A stretch of DNA of 64,000 bases, taken from NCBI RefSeq assembly GCF_027111255.2, contig NZ_CP114285.2:3906001-3970000 (forward strand), written 5' to 3'. This stretch comes from Flavobacterium flavigenum. Lineage in GTDB: Bacteria > Bacteroidota > Bacteroidia > Flavobacteriales > Flavobacteriaceae. The notes below the pieces were generated by a model. That model did not search any database, had not been told where the DNA came from, and worked only from the letters and a program-made list of their open reading frames with translations. Each line of letters starts with the position of its first letter. Within the stretch, counting starts at the first letter, position 1. The position numbers were made by a program, and so were the translations under genes. Shown here one piece after another: positions 34,242-42,209 of this stretch.

Positions 34242-34986
34242 ATTAGGAATATTTGTAGTCTGTTTATTTTGTCAATTTATAACAGGTCAGACGAATTCAA
34301 GAAAACCTTTACATGGTCAGGTAATTAACAGTTCTATCCCCATCGAAACAGGTAATGTGATGAATATAAATGCGAATAAAAGAACATTTATAGGGCCACA
34401 AGGATTGTTTGATATTATGGCAAGACCTAAAGATACCTTGTTGTTCACAGGCATGTCTTTTCAGTCTAAAAAAATAGTGCTTACAGAAAAAGACTGTGCA
34501 GAAGTACTTTTTTCAGTGCCTTTGGATTTAGTAAATGTTGAATTAAAAGAAGTTTTGGTTCATAAAGAATTAAAAGTAAAATCCCTGCAGGGCGGTTCTC
34601 AGGGCATTGTCGATACGCAGTTTGAAGATGATAGCCAGTCAACCCCTGAAAATAAAGCAATGTATTCTGATCAGACAATTAAATACGGAACTGACTTTGT
34701 GAGAATTTTTAAAGATTTGAAAAAGCTGCTTAGTAAAGATAAAGAGGTTCAAGAGGAAGTTATAACTGATATAGCTTTTGTTGCATATGCGAAAGATAAT
34801 TTTACTAAGGATTTTTATACCAAAACATTAGGTTTGAAAGAAGATGAGATTGATTTGTTTTTAATGTACTGCTCTAATGACTCTGAATCTAAAAGGCATT
34901 TAAAAGAAGATCAAAAATTTGAATTAATGGATTTTATGATCAATAAAAACAAAGACTTCAAAAAAGCTGAGGTAAATAAGAAATGA
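34231..34986 (+). CDS. Secreted carboxypeptidase-regulatory-like domain protein, paralog C
   Basis: 251 aa from an ATG overlapping paralog B by 11 nt. Signal peptide KLGIFVVCLFCQFITGQ. The first domain is the same type (LHGQVINSSIPIETGNVMNI, FDIMARPKDTLLFTGMSF). The remainder is divergent: no SGRTAML core, and an acidic, helical tail (ELMDFMINKNKDFKKAEVNKK). It may be an older duplicate. The 4-nt ATGA overlap with the next gene keeps the operon compact. Function unknown. Confidence 0.72.
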   Translation: MKNKLGIFVVCLFCQFITGQTNSRKPLHGQVINSSIPIETGNVMNINANKRTFIGPQGLFDIMARPKDTLLFTGMSFQSKKIVLTEKDCAEVLFSVPLDLVNVELKEVLVHKELKVKSLQGGSQGIVDTQFEDDSQSTPENKAMYSDQTIKYGTDFVRIFKDLKKLLSKDKEVQEEVITDIAFVAYAKDNFTKDFYTKTLGLKEDEIDLFLMYCSNDSESKRHLKEDQKFELMDFMINKNKDFKKAEVNKK

Positions 34987-35489
34987 AAAAGAATGCCATT
35001 TATTTCTTAATCGGAATACTATTTTTATCGCTGTCTTCTTTTGTATTTCATAAATTCTACATGGGCATTTTTCAGGTGAATTATGTAGCTGAAAAAAAAA
35101 TGGTCCAGATTACGTCAAGGATATTTGTGGATGACCTGAATAACGGAATCGAAAAAAAGTACCATAAAAAAACATTTATTGGAACTGAAAAAGAAACCCA
35201 GGCAGATCTTGATTTGCTAAAAAGATACCTCTCAGAAAATTTCAGTATTAAAATAAACGGTCAGCCAAAAACCATTGTTTTTTTGTCTAAAGAGCTGGAA
35301 GCAGATGATGTCTTAGTTTGCTATTCGAAAATTACGGGAGTTGAAAAACTCAAGACATTAGAAATTACAAACACTATTTTAACAGACTGGAATGCTGAAC
35401 AGCAAAATATTACACATATTTCAGCATTTGCGACCAAAAGAAGTGTTCTTTTTACAGAATCTTCAAGGAAAGAAGTGTTAAAGTATTAA
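34983..35489 (+). CDS. DUF6702-like family protein, 168 aa
   Basis: A signal anchor IYFLIGILFLSLSSFVFHKFYM at about 5-26 leads into a beta-rich domain with ITSRIFVDDLNNGIEKKYHK, a feature of the small Bacteroidota family I remember as DUF6702, which usually precedes an M1 peptidase as it does here. KSIVF-like ISAFATKRSVLFTESSRKEVLKY is the C-terminus. No catalytic residues. It overlaps paralog C by 4 nt (ATGA), so it belongs to the same operon. It may help export or stabilise the peptidase; that is inference from position. Confidence 0.68.
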   Translation: MKKNAIYFLIGILFLSLSSFVFHKFYMGIFQVNYVAEKKMVQITSRIFVDDLNNGIEKKYHKKTFIGTEKETQADLDLLKRYLSENFSIKINGQPKTIVFLSKELEADDVLVCYSKITGVEKLKTLEITNTILTDWNAEQQNITHISAFATKRSVLFTESSRKEVLKY

Positions 35490-35644
35490 TGAACTTAGTA
35501 AGATTGTTGTTTTAATTGCTATTTTCACGGCTTCAAAAAATTCCAAAAATATTTATGAAATGAGCATCATTCAGAAGTGGGTTTCAATTGCCAATCATGA
35601 TATGCGAATTACATATGGACCAATAAAAATAATAAATTCTGCAC

Positions 35645-37888
35645 ATGAAAAGACTTTCATTACTATTGCTTTTTCCTGCTATGCTATTTGCTCAGGAAAA
35701 AAATACGACTGTTGCTCCAAAACAACAGGGAAAGTATGATACGAACAAATTTAGCCAAATGTATGATTTGATGGCTACACCCAATATGTTCCGCACGGCA
35801 TCTGGTGCCCCAGGTCCTGCTTATTATCAACAACAGGCAGATTACAAGATTGATATCGAATTAGACGATAAAAATTCAAAATTAAGCGGATCTGAAACGA
35901 TTACGTATTCTAATAATTCACCAGACAGTCTGGAATATTTATGGATCCAGCTGGATCAGAATCAGGCTAAAGCGAATACGCAGTCAACTTTGGCAGAAGG
36001 AGAAAAAATTAATCAGGTATTTCCATTAGGAAGTTTTTCTGATAAGTATCTGAAGAAAAACCTGGAACGCGGTTTTAATATTGAATATGTGAAGGATTCG
36101 AAAGGAAATCCTATGTCCTATACAATCAACGAAACCATGATGCGAATCGACCTGGATAAACCTTTAAAACCAGGGGAAAAGATTTCGTTTGCTATAAAAT
36201 GGTGGTACAACATTAATAATTATCAAAAAGAAGGAGGACGTTCTGGTTACGAATTCTTTGAGAAAGACGGCAATAAATTATATGTGATCGCTCAATTCTA
36301 TCCAAGAATGGCAGTTTACAATGATGTTGAAGGATGGCAGAATATGCAGTTTTGGGGAAGCGGAGAATTCGCATTGCCATTTGGAAATTTTGATGTGAAT
36401 ATTACAGTTCCTGCAGATCACGTAATTAATGCTACCGGAGAACTGACAAACAGGTCAGAAGTATTTACGGCAGAACAGGTAAAACGTTATGAACAGGCTC
36501 AAAAGTCATTTGATAAACCGGTTGTAATTGTTACTCAGGCTGAAGCCGAAGCAGCTGAAAAAGGATTTTCTGAAAAGAAAAAAACATGGAAATTCAGTGC
36601 GAAAAACGTAAGGGATTTTGGAATTGCTTCTTCAAGAAAATTCATTTACGATGCAATGGCGGTAAAAATTGGAAACAGAACAGTAATGGCTGAATCAGTT
36701 TATCCAAAAGAGGCAAATCCGCTTTGGGGAGAAACTTCCACAATGACTGTGGCACATACTTTAAAAAGTTATTCTTCGCATACGTTTGATTACCCGTACC
36801 CAAAAGCAGTTTCGGTTTCAGCTGAAGATCAGGGTATGGAATATCCAATGATTTGCTGGAATTTTGGTCGTCCTGACGAAAATGGTAAAACAAGCAGGGA
36901 AGTTAAAAACGGAATGATTGGTGTAATAATTCACGAAGTAGGACACACTTTCTTCCCAATGATTGTAAACTCAGATGAGCGTCAATGGACCTGGATGGAT
37001 GAAGGCTTAAATTCGTTTCTGGAATATTTAGCAGAACAAGAACTGGATTCAAAATTCCCTTCAAGACGTGGACCGGCCAGAAATATTGTTCCGTACATGA
37101 GTGGGGACCAGAAATTTTTGGAGCCAATCATGTCAAACTCTGAAACCATTCATCAATTCGGAAATAACGCTTACGGAAAACCGGCTACAGGACTTAATAT
37201 CCTGAGAGAAGTTGTGATGGGGAGAGAATTGTTTGATTATGGTTTTAAAACCTATGCCAACAGATGGAAGTTCAAACATCCAACGCCTGAAGATTTCTTC
37301 AGAACAATGGAAGATGCATCTGCAGTAGATTTAGACTGGTTTTGGAGAGGATGGTTTTATTCAACAGATTTTGTAGATATTGGGATTAAAGATGTAAAAC
37401 AATATTATGTTTCTGATACCCCAACTGCAGATATAAAAGAGGTCAAAGTTAGAAAAGGACGCTTCGGTTATGAAAAAGGACCTTTTGTTTATTTGGTTTC
37501 TGGTGATAATGCTGAAGTAGATGTCTCAAAGAAAAAAGCTTTAAAAGTAGAAGATTTTAAGCCTTTGGCTGATTATGTAAATGAGACTTTTACAGCAGAG
37601 GAAAAAGCAAACATCAAATCACCTAAATATTTCTACGAAGTAGAATTCAATAAACCGGGCGGAATGATTATGCCTATTCTGGTTGAAATCACCTATGAAG
37701 ACGGTTCAAAAAGCAATTATCAGTATCCGGCACAAATCTGGCGAAAAGGAAATGAGTCAGCCAAGAAAGTATACGCAACTGAAAAACGAATTAAGAGCAT
37801 TCAGATAGATCCAAAATTACTAACGGCAGACATAGATGTAACTAACAATTCATGGCCAAAAGTAGAGGAAAAATCAAAGTTTGACTAA
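35645..37888 (+). CDS. M1 family metallopeptidase, secreted
   Basis: 747 aa with signal peptide LSLLLLFPAMLFAQ. An N-terminal beta-domain (to about 290) is followed by the thermolysin-like domain: EDQGMEYPMICW corresponds to the GAMEN exopeptidase loop. Zinc site HEVGH (H430-H434), then WTWMDEGLNSFLEYLAEQ with the third ligand Glu. A C-terminal region carries FYSTDFVDIGI. It cleaves N-terminal residues from peptides, probably in the periplasm. It is separated by 155 bp from the paralog operon upstream and followed by a terminator; co-expression with that operon is uncertain. Confidence 0.9.
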   Translation: MKRLSLLLLFPAMLFAQEKNTTVAPKQQGKYDTNKFSQMYDLMATPNMFRTASGAPGPAYYQQQADYKIDIELDDKNSKLSGSETITYSNNSPDSLEYLWIQLDQNQAKANTQSTLAEGEKINQVFPLGSFSDKYLKKNLERGFNIEYVKDSKGNPMSYTINETMMRIDLDKPLKPGEKISFAIKWWYNINNYQKEGGRSGYEFFEKDGNKLYVIAQFYPRMAVYNDVEGWQNMQFWGSGEFALPFGNFDVNITVPADHVINATGELTNRSEVFTAEQVKRYEQAQKSFDKPVVIVTQAEAEAAEKGFSEKKKTWKFSAKNVRDFGIASSRKFIYDAMAVKIGNRTVMAESVYPKEANPLWGETSTMTVAHTLKSYSSHTFDYPYPKAVSVSAEDQGMEYPMICWNFGRPDENGKTSREVKNGMIGVIIHEVGHTFFPMIVNSDERQWTWMDEGLNSFLEYLAEQELDSKFPSRRGPARNIVPYMSGDQKFLEPIMSNSETIHQFGNNAYGKPATGLNILREVVMGRELFDYGFKTYANRWKFKHPTPEDFFRTMEDASAVDLDWFWRGWFYSTDFVDIGIKDVKQYYVSDTPTADIKEVKVRKGRFGYEKGPFVYLVSGDNAEVDVSKKKALKVEDFKPLADYVNETFTAEEKANIKSPKYFYEVEFNKPGGMIMPILVEITYEDGSKSNYQYPAQIWRKGNESAKKVYATEKRIKSIQIDPKLLTADIDVTNNSWPKVEEKSKFD

Positions 37889-37898
37889 ATATAAAATT

Positions 37899-37928
37899 AA
37901 GAAGGCTCTGTAAAGAGTCTTTTTTTTT
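37899..37928 (+). terminator. Rho-independent terminator after the M1 peptidase
   Basis: AAGAAGGCTCT / AGAGTCTTTTT around 37901-37924 with a GTAA loop and nine T. Confidence 0.8.
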
Positions 37929-37963
37929 AAGTAAATTTTAAAACACGTGCCTGCAAAATTTAA

Positions 37964-37971
37964 TATCTTTG
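37964..37971 (+). promoter_or_regulatory. tatA: Promoter -7 element of tatA
   Basis: TATCTTTG, exact TAnnTTTG, 21 bp before the ATG. Confidence 0.6.
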
Positions 37972-37992
37972 TGACACAAAAAAATAAAAGTT

Positions 37993-38340
37993 ATGTTTGG
38001 TATAGGAGGAGGAGAATTAGTTTTTATAATGTTTATAGTGCTAATGCTTTTTGGTTCAGACAAAGTGCCTGAAATTGCCCGTACAATGGGTAAAGCCATG
38101 GCGCAGTTAAAAAATGCAACGAACGATATTAAAAACGAGATTCAAAAAGGGGCCGAGGAAAATGGTCTTGATACTAAATCCCTGACCGGTATAACAGGCG
38201 ATATCAACGCTCATATCAATGATGCGAAAGCTAATTTGCTGGGCGATTCCGGAAGCTTTCTGGGAGATACTGCGACAGAAATTAATAAAGTAAAAGAAGA
38301 TATCGACTCCATCTCAGGACCTATAAAACGCCAAATGTAA
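37993..38340 (+). CDS. tatA: Sec-independent translocase TatA/TatB family protein
   Basis: 115 aa. The N-terminal FGIGGGELVFIMFIVLMLFGSDKVPEIARTMGKAMAQLKNAT is the Tat transmembrane helix plus hinge (FG motif) and amphipathic helix. The C-terminal half is an acidic, helical tail with NDAKANLLGDSGSFLGD and INKVKEDIDSI. TatA forms the pore of twin-arginine export; a TatB role cannot be excluded. Substrates in this window include the RRKFF alkaline phosphatase. No tatC is adjacent. The PAP2 gene starts 1 bp after its stop, so they are co-transcribed. Confidence 0.88.
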   Translation: MFGIGGGELVFIMFIVLMLFGSDKVPEIARTMGKAMAQLKNATNDIKNEIQKGAEENGLDTKSLTGITGDINAHINDAKANLLGDSGSFLGDTATEINKVKEDIDSISGPIKRQM

Positions 38341-38341
38341 T

Positions 38342-38905
38342 ATGCTTGAAAAAATACAGGAAATAGATACCAGGTTACTTGTGTATCTTAACAGTTTAGG
38401 TTCAGAAGCATTCGATCCACTTTGGCTGATTATTACCAAACAAGTATATTGGACGCCTTTTTTTCTCTTTTTATTTTTTCTTATTTATAAAAAAATAGGC
38501 ATTAAGCAAACTTTGTATGTCTTGCTTTTTATAGCTGCTTTAATTGCTTTTACAGATCAGACAACGAATCTTTTCAAAAATACTTTTCAACGTTTACGTC
38601 CTTGTAACAATCCTGAAATCAATACCATCATCAGGATAGTACAATCCCGTAGTTCATACAGTTTTTTCTCTGGACACGCTGCTAATACTATGGCTGTGGC
38701 TACCTTTTTATTTTTGGTTTTAAAACGCCATTTCAAATACCTTGGATTTTTGTTTTTATGGCCGTTAATCTTTGCTTATAGCCGTATTTATTTAGGTTTG
38801 CATTATCCGGGAGATATTCTTACCGGATATTTCTTTGGAGCCCTTTTCGGATTTTTGATGTTCAAGCTATATCAAAATTTAAAGCCAAAATATTTTCCGG
38901 GATAA
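38342..38905 (+). CDS. PAP2 family phosphatase (membrane lipid phosphatase, possibly undecaprenyl-diphosphatase)
   Basis: 187 aa with five or six membrane helices. The acid-phosphatase signature is complete: KNTFQRLRPCNN (motif 1, K..RP), SFFSGHAANT (motif 2, SGH), SRIYLGLHYPGDILTG (motif 3, SR..H...D). Such enzymes dephosphorylate lipid pyrophosphates at the outer face of the inner membrane; BacA-independent undecaprenyl-PP recycling (PgpB/YbjG-like) is a common role, phosphatidate another. Translation starts 1 bp after tatA. The gene ends just before a structured dispersed element. Confidence 0.88.
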   Translation: MLEKIQEIDTRLLVYLNSLGSEAFDPLWLIITKQVYWTPFFLFLFFLIYKKIGIKQTLYVLLFIAALIAFTDQTTNLFKNTFQRLRPCNNPEINTIIRIVQSRSSYSFFSGHAANTMAVATFLFLVLKRHFKYLGFLFLWPLIFAYSRIYLGLHYPGDILTGYFFGALFGFLMFKLYQNLKPKYFPG

Positions 38906-38910
38906 TTTTC

Positions 38911-38990
38911 AGGAGCTTTTTCCGGCTCTACGCTATATCTTTTGCGCCGAACCCCGGCACAAAAGGATGTCGCTTCCATCCGGGCTAGTG
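38911..38990 (-). repeat. Structured dispersed intergenic element (possible Flavo-1-like RNA motif)
   Basis: Read leftward: TAGCCCGGATGGAAGCGAC, then ATCCTTTTGTGCCG, loop, CGGCGCAAAAGATATAGCG, then TAGAGCCGGAAAAAGCTCC. The central stem is 10 bp (38940-38949 with 38955-38964). The order AGCCC-GATGGAAGCG, ATCCTTTT stem, ATATAGCG and GGAAAAAGCTCC is one I recall as a repeated intergenic element in Flavobacteriia, possibly the Flavo-1 RNA motif. The identification is from memory. Confidence 0.5.
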
Positions 38991-39009
38991 CAGTTGTTTT
39001 CAAAAGACG

Positions 39010-39732
39010 TTAATGCTGTAAAACCATTTTCTCGCTCCATTGCAATCCTTCAGGAAGTTCCTGTTTACTGAATTCGATATGAATAACCCTTCTTCGTTCG
39101 TTGTTGGTAGTTTTGTTTGAAGCATGAAACAATAAAGGTTTCATGATCATAATACCGCCTTTTTGAACTTCGCAGTTGGTTTCTTTTTCTTTTCCGAAAT
39201 CAAGTTTCTCAATTCTTAGAATTCCTTTAGAATGGGAATTATTAATCACTTTCAAAGCACCATTATCTTTCGTGGTCTTATCAATATGAATCCTGATGGT
39301 AAAATTATTTTCCAGAATTGCAGCAGGAGGCTGAACCGCAAATTGGTTTTGTTTTACAGTCCAGTTTTCAAAATTCTCAACCTCAATTTTTTTATTGACA
39401 GAAATAGTCAGATCCTGATGATACGCCACAAACCAATTCGACTTTTCAGGTTTGTCAAAATAAATGGATTTGGTTATAAAATAGTCTTCCCCAAAATTAG
39501 TTTTTATAATATCCCGTAATTTCTGGTTGAATATAAGAGGTAAAGTTTCAGGTACTTGTTTGTGAAATTGTCTTATTGCAAACAAATCCTGAGATTTTCT
39601 GAAAGTACCGTTTTCAGGATTATTTTCAGTTGTGTCTTCAATTAAAGATATTAATTTTTGAATCTCATCTTCGTTATAGACATTATCAATAATTGCAAAA
39701 CCTTCAGTATCTAACTGACTTAAATTCTTCAT
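39010..39732 (-). CDS. Phytanoyl-CoA dioxygenase family protein (Fe(II)/2-oxoglutarate)
   Basis: 240 aa, cupin fold. Metal site: YHQDLTIS supplies His and Asp (H-x-D at about 121-123); the distal His lies in LLFHASNKT (about H203), followed by the 2-oxoglutarate-binding Arg in NERRRVIHIEF. NPENGTFRKSQDLFAIRQFH and IHIDKTTKDNGALKVINNSH are typical. It should hydroxylate a small molecule; substrate unknown. The start ATG is at 39730-39732. It precedes an 8-bp iteron array on the other side. Confidence 0.87.
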   Translation of the reverse strand: MKNLSQLDTEGFAIIDNVYNEDEIQKLISLIEDTTENNPENGTFRKSQDLFAIRQFHKQVPETLPLIFNQKLRDIIKTNFGEDYFITKSIYFDKPEKSNWFVAYHQDLTISVNKKIEVENFENWTVKQNQFAVQPPAAILENNFTIRIHIDKTTKDNGALKVINNSHSKGILRIEKLDFGKEKETNCEVQKGGIMIMKPLLFHASNKTTNNERRRVIHIEFSKQELPEGLQWSEKMVLQH

Positions 39733-39763
39733 TTTTAAATTTTGTAGTAAGACTATTAAAAAA

Positions 39764-39801
39764 CTTAGAAGCTTAGCATCTCAGCATCTTAGTAGCTGCA
39801 G
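39764..39801. repeat. Octad iteron array (CTTAGNNN)
   Basis: CTTAGAAG, CTTAGCAT, CTCAGCAT, CTTAGTAG, CTGCAG: exact 8-bp period, four and a half units, between the O-methyltransferase stop and the dioxygenase start. It resembles the CTTTGNNN array at 15192. Confidence 0.65.
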
Positions 39802-39802
39802 T

Positions 39803-40444
39803 TTATAAAACCCTGCTCACTGTCAATCCATCGCGAATTGGCAATAAAACAGTTTCTACTCTTGGATCATTTTTCAAAAGTAAATTGTATTCTAAAAGTA
39901 TTTTGGTACTTACATCATTTGGGTGAACCGGTTCCAAGACTTTCCCGCTCCATAAAACATTATCTGACAAAATGATTCCACCTTTATTCATTTTCGGAAC
40001 AATCATTTCCCAGTAATTAATATAATTTTCTTTGTCAGCATCAATAAAAACCAAATCAAATTTTACATCCAGCGTCGGAATAATAGCAACGGCTTCACCT
40101 AAATGCTGAAAAATTTGCGCTCCCCATGGCGATGCATCAAAATATTTACGCTGAAAATCAACAAGCTCTTCTTTGATATCAATCGTGTGAAGCTGTCCGT
40201 TTTCCTGTATTCCTTCACACAAACACAAAGCGGCATAGCCGGTATAAGTCCCGATTTCCAAAATATTTATTGGCCGGATCAATTTAGAGAGCATACTTAA
40301 AACACGCCCCTGAAAATGCCCGCTTAACATTCTTGGCAAGAGGATTTTCTGGTAGGTTTCTTTATTGAGTTTTGCTAATAATTCCGGTTCGTTTTCAGAA
40401 TGCTGTTCAATATAATCTTCTAAGTCTTGTGAAATAAAATGCAT
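39803..40444 (-). CDS. Class I SAM-dependent O-methyltransferase (COMT-like)
   Basis: 213 aa, methyltransf_3 family. Motif I is ILEIGTYTGYAALCL (about 58-72), motif for ribose ILHTIDIKEEL-like LHTIDIKEELVDF, and FDLVFIDADKENYINYWE carries the metal-binding Asp of catechol-type enzymes, with ILSDNVLWSGKV the second Asp-Asn pair. It methylates a hydroxyl on a small aromatic or related compound with a divalent metal. Substrate unknown. Own -7-like TATATTTTG upstream on the minus strand. Confidence 0.9.
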   Translation of the reverse strand: MHFISQDLEDYIEQHSENEPELLAKLNKETYQKILLPRMLSGHFQGRVLSMLSKLIRPINILEIGTYTGYAALCLCEGIQENGQLHTIDIKEELVDFQRKYFDASPWGAQIFQHLGEAVAIIPTLDVKFDLVFIDADKENYINYWEMIVPKMNKGGIILSDNVLWSGKVLEPVHPNDVSTKILLEYNLLLKNDPRVETVLLPIRDGLTVSRVL

Positions 40445-40502
40445 CTTGTAGTATATTCAGATTTTGTTGTAAAAATACAAAATATAGGCTCACCATCGGG
40501 CA

Positions 40503-40528
40503 TAAAAAAACCATCCGAAAATGGATGG
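40503..40528 (-). terminator. Terminator after the repeat-rich lipoprotein
   Basis: CCATCC (40511-40516) with GGATGG (40523-40528), short loop, followed leftward by a T-rich run. Confidence 0.7.
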
Positions 40529-40552
40529 CTTATATTTGAAATTTTGATGAAA

Positions 40553-40906
40553 TTATTTTTTCAGGGCTTCATTTACATCTTTTGCAGTTTTCACTGTTCC
40601 GTCTTTTGCTGCTTTTGCTGCAGCTTCTACTTTTTCAGCCCCTTTTTTAGTAGCATCTTTTACATCTTCAATCGTCTCTTTTGTTTTTTCTTTTGCCTCT
40701 TCGGTAGCTGCTTTCGCTTTTTCTGCAGCGTTTTCTGCTTTCACAACAGCACTGTCTTTTACTTCTTCAATATCTGTTGTCAATGAATCTACTTTGTTTC
40801 CAAGTGTTAATTCATCTTCAGGTTTATTTGCTTTTTTGTCTTCACAAGACTGAACACCGAATGACAATAAAGCGATAACTGCTAAACTTAAAATTTGTTT
40901 TTTCAT
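40553..40906 (-). CDS. LEA-like repeat lipoprotein, 117 aa
   Basis: Lipoprotein with a signal peptide (ILSLAVIALLSFGVQSC; Cys21). The rest is Lys/Ala/Glu-rich with recurring 11-residue amphipathic units (AENAAEKAKAATEEAKEKT, IEDVKDATKKGAEKVEAAAK). That is the pattern of LEA group 3 and apolipoprotein-like proteins, and would form one long helix. Codon use is Ala-rich within low-GC DNA. Possible role in envelope stress or desiccation tolerance, or a murein spacer; this is inference. Monocistronic with a terminator. Confidence 0.72.
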   Translation of the reverse strand: MKKQILSLAVIALLSFGVQSCEDKKANKPEDELTLGNKVDSLTTDIEEVKDSAVVKAENAAEKAKAATEEAKEKTKETIEDVKDATKKGAEKVEAAAKAAKDGTVKTAKDVNEALKK

Positions 40907-41210
40907 GATTAATTAATTTTTTAAAATTGATAAAATATAAAGGTTATAAAGCTGATAAAATAAAAGTACAAATTTTTAAATTAAGCGCTCTTTGTAAGAT
41001 TATTTTCCGTTTGAGTGCAAGACAATTCTTGTGCCAAAATTTATTTTTTTTTTGGAATGATGCTGAAATTTTTTCAGAAAAAAAATTGATGAATTGGATT
41101 CAGTTTTTAAAGTGCAGAAAATCAGAACGGAGCCGAAGCTCTTTTGAATAAAAAGCTTTCGACTCCGTTCAATTGAAAGTAGTAGATTAAGTTTTACTTA
41201 AGATCAAAGG
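40907..41210. other. 304-bp intergenic region
   Basis: Between the lipoprotein start and the YceI stop, both minus strand. It holds a -7-like TACTTTTA near 40966 for the lipoprotein and an imperfect hairpin at 41125-41170. Otherwise AT-rich with no coding signal; a 74-codon plus-strand ORF here looks random. Confidence 0.5.
41125..41170 (-). terminator. Hairpin after the YceI gene
   Basis: GAACGGAG (41125-41132) pairs with CTCCGTTC (41163-41170), with CGAAGCT/AGCTTTCG inside, an imperfect 16-bp stem. The following sequence is only moderately T-rich, so it is a weak terminator or RNA-protecting hairpin. Confidence 0.55.
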
Positions 41211-41807
41211 TTATTTAATTACTAAAATATTTTCACTTTGGGTGTAATCATTTAAAGTAATATTAAAAAGAATAGTCAGGTCTTTTCCGGTTCTTACCAC
41301 TCCAAGGGCTGCTGTTGGAGGAGATATTCCAAAATCAGCAAAAGTGATCTGGTTAGACCCTCTTAAAACAAAGTTTCCATTAACGCCTGTTATGCTAACC
41401 TGCGTTTTTAACTCTTTACTGACACCAGAAATCGTATATACCCCGGTTAGGTTCCATACAGTTTCATTTACTTTATCAGCAGATTTTAAAACATATTTAA
41501 TGTTTTTGTATGTTTTTGTATCTAAAGCTTCGTAAGCCACATCGTCCATGCTAGATTTTCCGCTTTTAAGGCTTTCTGCAGGCAAGATAACTGTCAGGCT
41601 GTTTATGTCAGTCAGTTTAGAATCTTTAACTGTTAAATTAGCTGTGCCAGTTCCGTCTGTTGATTTCATTACCCAATCGTGAATAGTAGAAGTTCCGGCA
41701 ACTTCAAATTTAGATTTTGTACTAACTGTATAATTTTTTTGAGCATTGGTGTAAAAAGTAATTCCTAAACAGATAACTGTTAAAAAAATAGATTTGAGAG
41801 TTTTCAT
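41211..41807 (-). CDS. YceI family protein
   Basis: 198 aa, signal peptide SIFLTVICLGITFYTNAQ. The lipocalin-like YceI barrel follows: STIHDWVMKSTDG, LTVILPAESLKSGKSSMDDVAYEALDTKTYKNIKY, then ILTVSGVSKELKTQVSITG-type sequence and ITFADFGISPPTAALGVVRTGKDLTILFN. Members bind isoprenoid quinone-like or other lipid chains in the periplasm and are linked to acid or osmotic stress. It stands alone, followed by the hairpin at 41125, with a possible Fnr-type inverted repeat upstream (41935-41948). Confidence 0.9.
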   Translation of the reverse strand: MKTLKSIFLTVICLGITFYTNAQKNYTVSTKSKFEVAGTSTIHDWVMKSTDGTGTANLTVKDSKLTDINSLTVILPAESLKSGKSSMDDVAYEALDTKTYKNIKYVLKSADKVNETVWNLTGVYTISGVSKELKTQVSITGVNGNFVLRGSNQITFADFGISPPTAALGVVRTGKDLTILFNITLNDYTQSENILVIK

Positions 41808-41934
41808 TTTTTATCGATTTATTCGTTAATCATTTAATTAAGAACTGATTTTTTCTGATGCCTGATGAAATCCTGTATCAAAAATTATCCCCTTAATTCT
41901 TATTCAAATGTATTGTGAATACACAGCAGATTAA

Positions 41935-41948
41935 ATGATAAAAATCAT
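41935..41948. promoter_or_regulatory. Crp/Fnr-like inverted repeat
   Basis: ATGAT-AAAA-ATCAT has the form of an Fnr box (TTGAT-N4-ATCAA) with changed outer bases, 127 bp upstream of the YceI start. Speculative. Confidence 0.3.
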
Positions 41949-42197
41949 AGCCAGAATTGTTTTAAAGAACGATATAATATGACCTCGGAATGTTTATAAA
42001 TCAAATCAGGATGACAAAACCATTTGTGTTTTGCATTTAAATGCTTGTGCGTATTGTGATTATAATATTAGAATTTCTTTTGCGTTTTTAGAATACTTAT
42101 GTGGTTAGAGAAGTGAGATTGTCCTAAAATAACCTTAAAAAATGGAGCTTTTAAGGAAGAATGACTTTAAAAAACATCAAAAAACAACAAAAGTGAT

Positions 42198-42205
42198 TAA
42201 ATTTG
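42198..42205 (+). promoter_or_regulatory. rlmN: Promoter -7 element of rlmN
   Basis: TAAATTTG, exact TAnnTTTG, ending only 4 bp before the ATG at 42210. Transcription would begin at or near the start codon, suggesting a leaderless mRNA. Confidence 0.5.
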
Positions 42206-42209
42206 CACC

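Larger units (their letters stand above)
41808..42209. other. 402-bp divergent intergenic region
   Basis: Between yceI-like (left) and rlmN (right). Contains an Fnr/Crp-like inverted repeat ATGAT-N4-ATCAT (41935-41948), another TGTATT-N3-AATACA (41909-41923), and the rlmN -7 element (42198-42205). No ORF or RNA recognised in the rest. Confidence 0.55.

Noticed and set aside
40439..40786. 115-codon plus-strand ORF opposite the lipoprotein
   Set aside because: Its Phe/Cys-rich low-complexity sequence is the complement of the Lys/Ala/Glu repeats.
40927..41151. 74-codon plus-strand ORF before the YceI gene
   Set aside because: AT-rich chance frame with no start signal; it also runs into the imperfect hairpin.
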